Shown: positions 7,665 to 11,421 of the stretch, piece after piece
Layout: each line of letters opens with the position of its first letter
Position numbering within the stretch: position 1 is the first letter of the stretch
Assembly (NCBI GenBank): GCA_947176285.1
Contig: CAMWQF010000059.1
Location: 1-11,421 of the forward strand
Direction of reading: 5' to 3'
DNA: 11,421 nucleotides
Origin: an uncultured Porphyromonadaceae bacterium
GTDB lineage: Bacteria > Bacteroidota > Bacteroidia > Bacteroidales > Muribaculaceae
Notes under the pieces: model-generated
Databases searched by the model: none
What the model was told of the DNA's origin: nothing
What the model saw: the letters and a program-made list of their open reading frames with translations, nothing else
Translations under genes and position numbers: made by a program

Positions 7665-7695
7665 TTTGGGTTGTCGATTGTTGGGGGTATTTTTG
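7665..7695 (+). promoter_or_regulatory. Possible antisense promoter in the porin/di-heme gap
   Basis: On the + strand, TTTG (7665-7668), then 19 bases, then TATTTTTG (7688-7695) fits the Bacteroidetes consensus. It points against the operon, toward the 3' end of the di-heme oxidoreductase gene. A-rich leaders of - strand genes read as T-rich on the + strand, which makes chance matches more likely, so this is a weak call. Confidence 0.25.
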
Positions 7696-7735
7696 TGATA
7701 TCTTGATATATCATGTTTTATCCTGATGTATCATG
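7696..7735. repeat. TGATATATCA direct/inverted repeats
   Basis: The 88-base gap between the di-heme gene stop and the porin start contains TCTTGATATATCATG (7701-7715) and TCCTGATGTATCATG (7721-7735), which match at 13 of 15 positions with a 20-base period. The first contains the perfect 10-bp palindrome TGATATATCA (7704-7713). A partial third copy, TGATATCT, precedes it (7696-7703). This could be an operator or another intergenic repeat. Confidence 0.65.
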
Positions 7736-7747
7736 AAATTATGTATG

Positions 7748-9184
7748 CTACAAGGATTGAAGAAACTTGATCATTGCTTCGCGGTCTTTGCGAGGCATTT
7801 TCTTGAAAATATTCTTTGATGCCTCTCCTTCGCCGCCGTGCCACATTATTGCTTCAGTGAAGTTTCTTGCCCGTCCATCGTGAAGGAAATAAGTGTGTCC
7901 GTTCACTTTCTCCTGTAGCCCTATGCCCCAGAGAGGAGTAGTGCGCCATTCATTTCCTCTGGCAAGTCCTGACACATAGTTGTCGTTGAGTCCGACTCCC
8001 ATTATCTCGGAGCCCATGTCGTGGAGCAGGAAATCGCTGAAGGGATGGATTGTCTGGTTGCCGAGCCAAGGAAGTTGCGTACCTGCGAGCAGTGTGGATC
8101 CGCGTGGACGTGTGTGGAGAGTTGTCACGTGGCATAGATGGCATCCAGCCTCGTAAAAAAGAGCCTCGCCTCTCTTCACGTCATGGTCGTTCACGTTGCG
8201 TCGGGCTGGAACACCGAGTGACTGCATGTATAGGTCTACGTTTTCCATATCTTCTGTCGACACATCGAGCTGATCGTAGGATAGACCCATCATTGATCCT
8301 TGGTTCATCTGTATCTGACCCTCGCATATCTCTTCAGGATAGCGGCTGTTTGTCACCCCCATATCGCTTGAAAAGCCAAGTTCCACTGTAAGGTCGGCAT
8401 GCTGTGCCTTGTTTCCGGATATTCCGAGACTTGTGACTCCTCGCTCGCTGATGTAGTTGCAGCGTCCGCTGATGCCCCACTCCGGATAGTTGCTTTTCGC
8501 GGCAAGTTGCTCTATTTCGTTTTGGTCTAACGACATTAGTTGCCCCATGCCTACATGGCGCAGAGGAACCCTTACGGTGCAGAAAAGATCTTCCGGTGCG
8601 ATTTCGTCGGCATACCAGTCGGTGATGGTGTAGGATGGATATGCGAGTTCGTAGGAGTCTCCGTCGGGGAATGAGAACTGCTGATAGTTCCACTCTACCT
8701 TAAGTTTCCCTTCCGGCTTCACTCCGTAGATAGCCTGGTCGTGGAGCACACGCCCGTAGTCGCGGAAGAAAGTTCCGTTTTTTCTGGTTATATAAACAAG
8801 CATGGCTGAGAATCCATATGAGCCGGAACCGTTGTAGTTCCATACTCCGGGACGTGTACGTCCGGCGTTTCTGTGGCAACTGCCACATGAATATCCGGCA
8901 TATACGGGTCCGAGTCCTCCTCCATGTCCGTTGGTAGACGTGCGAACGTCATCGTAAAGTCTGTCGCCACGCACGAAACGCGTCAGGTAGTCACCCTTCA
9001 CCCATGGTGCCTCGCTGTCGTATGCTACCGATGAGTTGAGAAATATCGTGGAAGTTCCCGCCGACAGTTCATAGCCGGCAGGAACTTCGATGTCAAGCAC
9101 GTCCAGACCATCGCTCTCGCAGGCGGACAATAAAGTAGCCACGCCTGCAAGAAAACAGAATTTTTTTAATAATTCATAATGCAT
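7748..9184 (-). CDS. Di-heme oxidoreductase lipoprotein (DUF1111 family)
   Basis: This is a 478-residue exported protein. A signal peptide ends in the lipobox LSAC (Cys22), so it is probably membrane-anchored and faces the periplasm or the cell surface. Two heme c motifs are present: CGSCH (100-104) and CHLCH (348-352). Family-typical C-terminal stretches include HPFSDFLLHDMG (380-391), EWRTTPLWGIG (412-422) and FLHDGRARNFTEAIMWHGGE (433-452). These fit the DUF1111 family, distantly related to di-heme peroxidases (MauG/CcpA) and often labelled thiol oxidoreductase without direct proof. DUF1111 genes sit beside imelysin genes in iron-uptake loci of several phyla; here the imelysin gene ends 32 bases upstream. 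A redox role on iron is inferred. The start codon lies inside a 7-bp repeat array, so the first residues (MHYE) are repeat-encoded. The next residues (LLKK plus hydrophobic core) form a normal signal peptide, which supports this start. Confidence 0.92.
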   Translation of the reverse strand: MHYELLKKFCFLAGVATLLSACESDGLDVLDIEVPAGYELSAGTSTIFLNSSVAYDSEAPWVKGDYLTRFVRGDRLYDDVRTSTNGHGGGLGPVYAGYSCGSCHRNAGRTRPGVWNYNGSGSYGFSAMLVYITRKNGTFFRDYGRVLHDQAIYGVKPEGKLKVEWNYQQFSFPDGDSYELAYPSYTITDWYADEIAPEDLFCTVRVPLRHVGMGQLMSLDQNEIEQLAAKSNYPEWGISGRCNYISERGVTSLGISGNKAQHADLTVELGFSSDMGVTNSRYPEEICEGQIQMNQGSMMGLSYDQLDVSTEDMENVDLYMQSLGVPARRNVNDHDVKRGEALFYEAGCHLCHVTTLHTRPRGSTLLAGTQLPWLGNQTIHPFSDFLLHDMGSEIMGVGLNDNYVSGLARGNEWRTTPLWGIGLQEKVNGHTYFLHDGRARNFTEAIMWHGGEGEASKNIFKKMPRKDREAMIKFLQSL

Positions 9185-9202
9185 AATGCAAAATGCATAA
9201 TT
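9175..9202. repeat. Tandem 7-bp repeat, 4 copies, over a start codon
   Basis: CATAATG, CATAATG, CAAAATG and CATAATT stand head to tail, flanked by AATT on both sides. On the - strand this gives a series of ATGCATT units. The ATG of the di-heme oxidoreductase gene is formed by 9182-9184, within the second unit. The array fills most of the 32-base gap to the imelysin gene and runs 10 bases into the coding sequence. Confidence 0.85.
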
Positions 9203-9216
9203 AATTGTTGTTGAAA

Positions 9217-10371
9217 TTAATTCTTCACCTTACGCGGCTGTCCGTCTTTGAAAAGTAGGAACTCGAGTGTATGGAAGCCTCTAACCGACTGCACTGCCTC
9301 GATAGTATCGTCGTCGTCTCCGTCGCTCCAGTCAAGGTTGTCATAGTTGCCTGAATTGAGGATCTGCACGATATTATCCTGGTCAAGAGGCCAACTGTCC
9401 ATGTTAGGGTCAAGTCCGAGGGCATCGACGGGTCCGAATAGGAATGCTTCGCTCTTCTCCCAAGGTTCACGAGCCTCAAGCCAGGCATTGCATGCAGAGG
9501 CGAAGTTGTTGTCAGATGGTGAGTTCTTGAATTTCAAAACAGTCTGGTATAGGGCTTCGTTTCTTTCTTTCAGACTCTTGTAGGTAGGCACTACAACTAC
9601 ATCTACATAGTTGTCTACGATGTCTTGAAAGCGGCTGTCATTGCCAAGTTTGTTGACAGCGCTCTTGAGGTCGTTTGACAGGAGTTCCTCAAGGTCGGCG
9701 CATGCTGCCATTGCTGAGCGGCTCTCTGAACTATTTATGTTGTTGCGGAAAGGCTGAGGAATGGCGAGTATAGCGTTGGAAGCGTCAGCAATAGCGGCTT
9801 TCACCTTTGAATCGAGGTCTGCATTCTCAGTCGCAATAAGGGCGGAAAGAGATTTGGGGCTTACTGTGCCGTCGAGGGATCCATAGTAGGAATTGCGGAT
9901 AGATAGGATATTGTTTGAATAGTCTTCGCGTGAGTGCCAGCTATACCATGACTCCACAGAATAAAGGGCAGCCTGTTTGTCGCCTGAAATATAGAGGTTG
10001 TATGGGTCTCCGATCTTAGCGGTTCCCACCTCGTTGGCAATATCGGCACATCCTTCGATTATCTGCTCTATGCAACTTAGTTCGCTTGAGTAATTGCCGT
10101 CGTTGTGCTTCTTGAAGCTTGTAGCAAACGATGCGCCACCTTCATAAGAGGAAGTCCATGCCTCATAAAGGGTGTTGGCATCCATCTGAAGGAGAATAGC
10201 CACCTGCTGCATGTAATTGCCCCAACTTGCAGCGTTCTTCTCGTTGTAGTCGAGAGTGGCGGCATTATCATGATTGTCTTCGGGCTTCGGATCGTCATTG
10301 TTTGAGCATCCGGTCAGTGTCATTACGCTCGCACAGAGGAGCGCTGAAAATGAGAGTAAGTATTTTTTCAT
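9217..10371 (-). CDS. Imelysin-like lipoprotein, circularly permuted
   Basis: This 384-residue protein has a lipoprotein signal (LTGC, Cys22) and an acidic linker (23-40). The canonical N-terminal imelysin half sits at the C-terminus: YVDVVVVPTYKSL (255-267), AWLEAREPWEKSEAFLFGPV (296-315), then GFHTLE (365-370), the GxHxxE signature. The canonical C-terminal half is at the front, about 45-210: VESWYSWHSREDYSNNILSI (139-158), YYG, SLSALIATENADLD (174-187) and AILAIPQPF (200-208). This order matches the circularly permuted imelysin structure solved from Bacteroides ovatus. Such proteins were once classed as M75 peptidases, but the structures argue against peptidase activity and for a role in iron uptake. 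The run SDGDDDD (349-355) lies just before the signature. The gene is followed closely by the DUF1111 gene, its usual partner. The ligand is inferred, not shown. Confidence 0.92.
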   Translation of the reverse strand: MKKYLLSFSALLCASVMTLTGCSNNDDPKPEDNHDNAATLDYNEKNAASWGNYMQQVAILLQMDANTLYEAWTSSYEGGASFATSFKKHNDGNYSSELSCIEQIIEGCADIANEVGTAKIGDPYNLYISGDKQAALYSVESWYSWHSREDYSNNILSIRNSYYGSLDGTVSPKSLSALIATENADLDSKVKAAIADASNAILAIPQPFRNNINSSESRSAMAACADLEELLSNDLKSAVNKLGNDSRFQDIVDNYVDVVVVPTYKSLKERNEALYQTVLKFKNSPSDNNFASACNAWLEAREPWEKSEAFLFGPVDALGLDPNMDSWPLDQDNIVQILNSGNYDNLDWSDGDDDDTIEAVQSVRGFHTLEFLLFKDGQPRKVKN

Positions 10372-10390
10372 AATTTTTTTGATTTTTTCG

Positions 10391-10411
10391 TTTTCAGTTT
10401 TCAGTTCTCAG
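10391..10411. repeat. Tandem 7-bp repeat, 3 copies
   Basis: TTTTCAG, TTTTCAG and TTCTCAG stand head to tail, 19 bases upstream of the imelysin start codon (on the transcribed strand CTGAGAA, CTGAAAA, CTGAAAA). The array shares its last base with the next one. Confidence 0.75.
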
Positions 10412-10446
10412 ACCTGTCCGACCTGTCCGACTAGTCCGACCTGTCC
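10411..10446. repeat. Tandem 9-bp repeat, 4 copies
   Basis: GACCTGTCC, GACCTGTCC, GACTAGTCC and GACCTGTCC stand head to tail, with a partial fifth unit (GAC). The array lies 12 bases past the stop of the upstream barrel gene. On the transcribed strand the units read GGACAGGTC or GGACTAGTC, fitting the same RGACnnnTN pattern as 6419-6445. The rest of this 87-base gap is the neighbouring 7-bp array and a T/A-rich leader. Confidence 0.85.
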
Positions 10447-10458
10447 GACAATTCTCAA

Positions 10459-11421
10459 TTATTTAGAGAGAAACCAGCCGATGTAGGCGATTCCTATAGA
10501 GAATTCATTTTCTGAGTTGTAGGGACCTTTGCCGAATACGCTCTGTGTGCCGATTTGGCGTGTAGTGTAGTCGGCTTTAACCACTAAATTGGGTAGGGCA
10601 AACCAGTTTATGCCCGCCTGCCATTGGCTCACTTCCAAACGTCGGTCCATAGTGGTCTTAGTCCCTTCGCCACGGTACTGAGGATTGTAATACTCGTAGC
10701 GAGCGAAAGGATATATCGTCGGGAAAGCCCTCTTTATGAGTGATTTTAGGTTGATGCCGGCTTCCGTTCCATAGCTTATAGTATTCTTTGCGATCGGTAT
10801 CAGTCGGCTATAAGGCGATTTGTTGGAGAGCATCCTGTTTGCGTCGCTGAGAGCCGCAGAATTCCCTACATATCCATAAGTTAGGTTGGCGCGTGCTGTC
10901 ACATACTTATTCTTGTATTGGGCATCCCATGTGCCGATAGCTACGGGAATTCGTCCGATAGAAGAGTAAGTGTGCTCCTTGTCGGAATTGGCGCCGGCAT
11001 CGCGGCAATAGTAGAAAGAGACCCCGGTGCGTAAGCCCGGCACTCCGCTATAGTCTACTCTCGCTATATAAGCAGGAGATGTGAAGTTGTCAGTTTCAAA
11101 AAATCCTTGCTTGCCTCCGATGATCCATTCATCGCGGTTGAAACCATTGGCATTGAGACCGGCGGTAATCATGAGCTGATAATCAAACCTTGTAAATCTT
11201 TTTCCAAACGAACCAAAAAATTGAATGCCGGTCTCATGCCATGTAGAAGGGAGCAGGGAAGTCTCAGCCTGGGGCCTCACGGTCCCGAAAAAATTAATAG
11301 GCTCGTGATGGGCATTAGTTAGCCCTATTGGCACTATCATATGCCCTGCTCTAACGTTGAATTGTGGTATTATAAGTCTTGTTATGTGGAATTGCTCAAG
11401 GGCGACTTCCCCTCCCTTCTC
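10459..11421 (-). CDS. Outer-membrane beta-barrel porin (5' end outside window)
   Basis: The frame is open to the right edge, so the first ATG in view (11338-11340) is internal. The residues before it, ending QFNVRAGHMIVPIGLTNAHH across that Met, are continuous family-like sequence. About 320 residues are visible, and the signal peptide and early strands are missing. Aromatic-rich alternating strands (YIARVDYSGVPGLRTGVSFYY, INWFALPNLVVKADYTTRQ) and the ending IGIAYIGWFLSK mark an outer-membrane barrel. The pattern RAGHMIVPIGL...HEP is what Bacteroidetes porin-like proteins of this kind show. The C-terminus has two residues (SK) after WFL instead of a final aromatic residue, which is slightly unusual. 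It is the first gene in view of the imelysin operon, 87 bases ahead of the imelysin gene. It could be the outer-membrane entry route for the imelysin ligand, but substrate and exact family are unproven. Confidence 0.82.
   Translation of the reverse strand, partial: EKGGEVALEQFHITRLIIPQFNVRAGHMIVPIGLTNAHHEPINFFGTVRPQAETSLLPSTWHETGIQFFGSFGKRFTRFDYQLMITAGLNANGFNRDEWIIGGKQGFFETDNFTSPAYIARVDYSGVPGLRTGVSFYYCRDAGANSDKEHTYSSIGRIPVAIGTWDAQYKNKYVTARANLTYGYVGNSAALSDANRMLSNKSPYSRLIPIAKNTISYGTEAGINLKSLIKRAFPTIYPFARYEYYNPQYRGEGTKTTMDRRLEVSQWQAGINWFALPNLVVKADYTTRQIGTQSVFGKGPYNSENEFSIGIAYIGWFLSK

Noticed and set aside
8050..8693. Overlapping open frames on both strands inside the di-heme oxidoreductase gene
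   Set aside because: They are by-products of the codon use of the real gene; their translations are rich in Arg, Ser and Pro and show no motif.
9217..10371. Metallopeptidase (M75) function for the imelysin
   Set aside because: The GxHxxE motif is present, but published imelysin-like structures differ from HxxE peptidases, so a peptidase call is not supported.
9175..10446. CRISPR-like array from the short repeats
   Set aside because: Units are only 7-9 bp, directly adjacent without spacers, and there are no cas genes.
10459..11340. A complete 293-residue gene starting at the ATG at 11340
   Set aside because: The frame stays open to the window edge and the residues before this Met continue the barrel pattern (QFNVRAGH), so this Met is internal and the gene is 5'-truncated by the window.

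Overview
The window reads as a chromosomal piece of a gut-type Bacteroidetes (order Bacteroidales). The evidence is a fructan-utilisation gene set in the order typical of Bacteroides, A-rich leaders instead of Shine-Dalgarno sites, at least one match to the Bacteroidetes promoter consensus (TTTG-N20-TAnnTTTG), and several outer-membrane lipoproteins and beta-barrels. I cannot name a species.

Left part (1-2464, + strand): the tail of a fructan polysaccharide-utilisation locus. It holds the last 99 codons of a GH32 fructan hydrolase, a FucP-type MFS sugar importer and a PfkB-family fructokinase. Together they cut fructan, import fructose across the inner membrane and phosphorylate it. A strong GC-rich hairpin closes the unit.

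Right part (2539-11421, - strand): a convergent run of seven genes read right to left: an outer-membrane barrel (5' end outside the window), a circularly permuted imelysin-like lipoprotein, a DUF1111 di-heme oxidoreductase lipoprotein, a porin O/P-like barrel, a small mono-heme cytochrome c lipoprotein, a two-module Rid/chorismatase-like protein, and a fused ResB-CcsA (CcsBA) cytochrome c synthase. Imelysin plus DUF1111 proteins are known from bacterial iron-uptake loci. Here the set also carries two barrels, an extra cytochrome and a dedicated heme-attachment enzyme, so a self-contained periplasmic/outer-membrane redox system, probably for iron, is the best reading. The barrels would pass substrate, the imelysin would bind it, and the cytochromes would change its redox state or carry electrons. 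CcsBA would mature the three CxxCH hemes, and the Rid-like protein has no assigned role.

The junctions of this - strand run are unusual. Four of them carry different short tandem repeats with units of 7, 9 or about 20 bp. One array supplies the start codon of the di-heme protein, and another gap carries three consecutive hairpins. A consensus promoter just ahead of the Rid-like gene suggests that this gene and ccsBA can also be transcribed on their own. The operon's main promoter, and any Fur site, lie beyond the right edge. No RNA genes, insertion sequences or CRISPR arrays were seen, and no gene-free stretch exceeds 300 bases.
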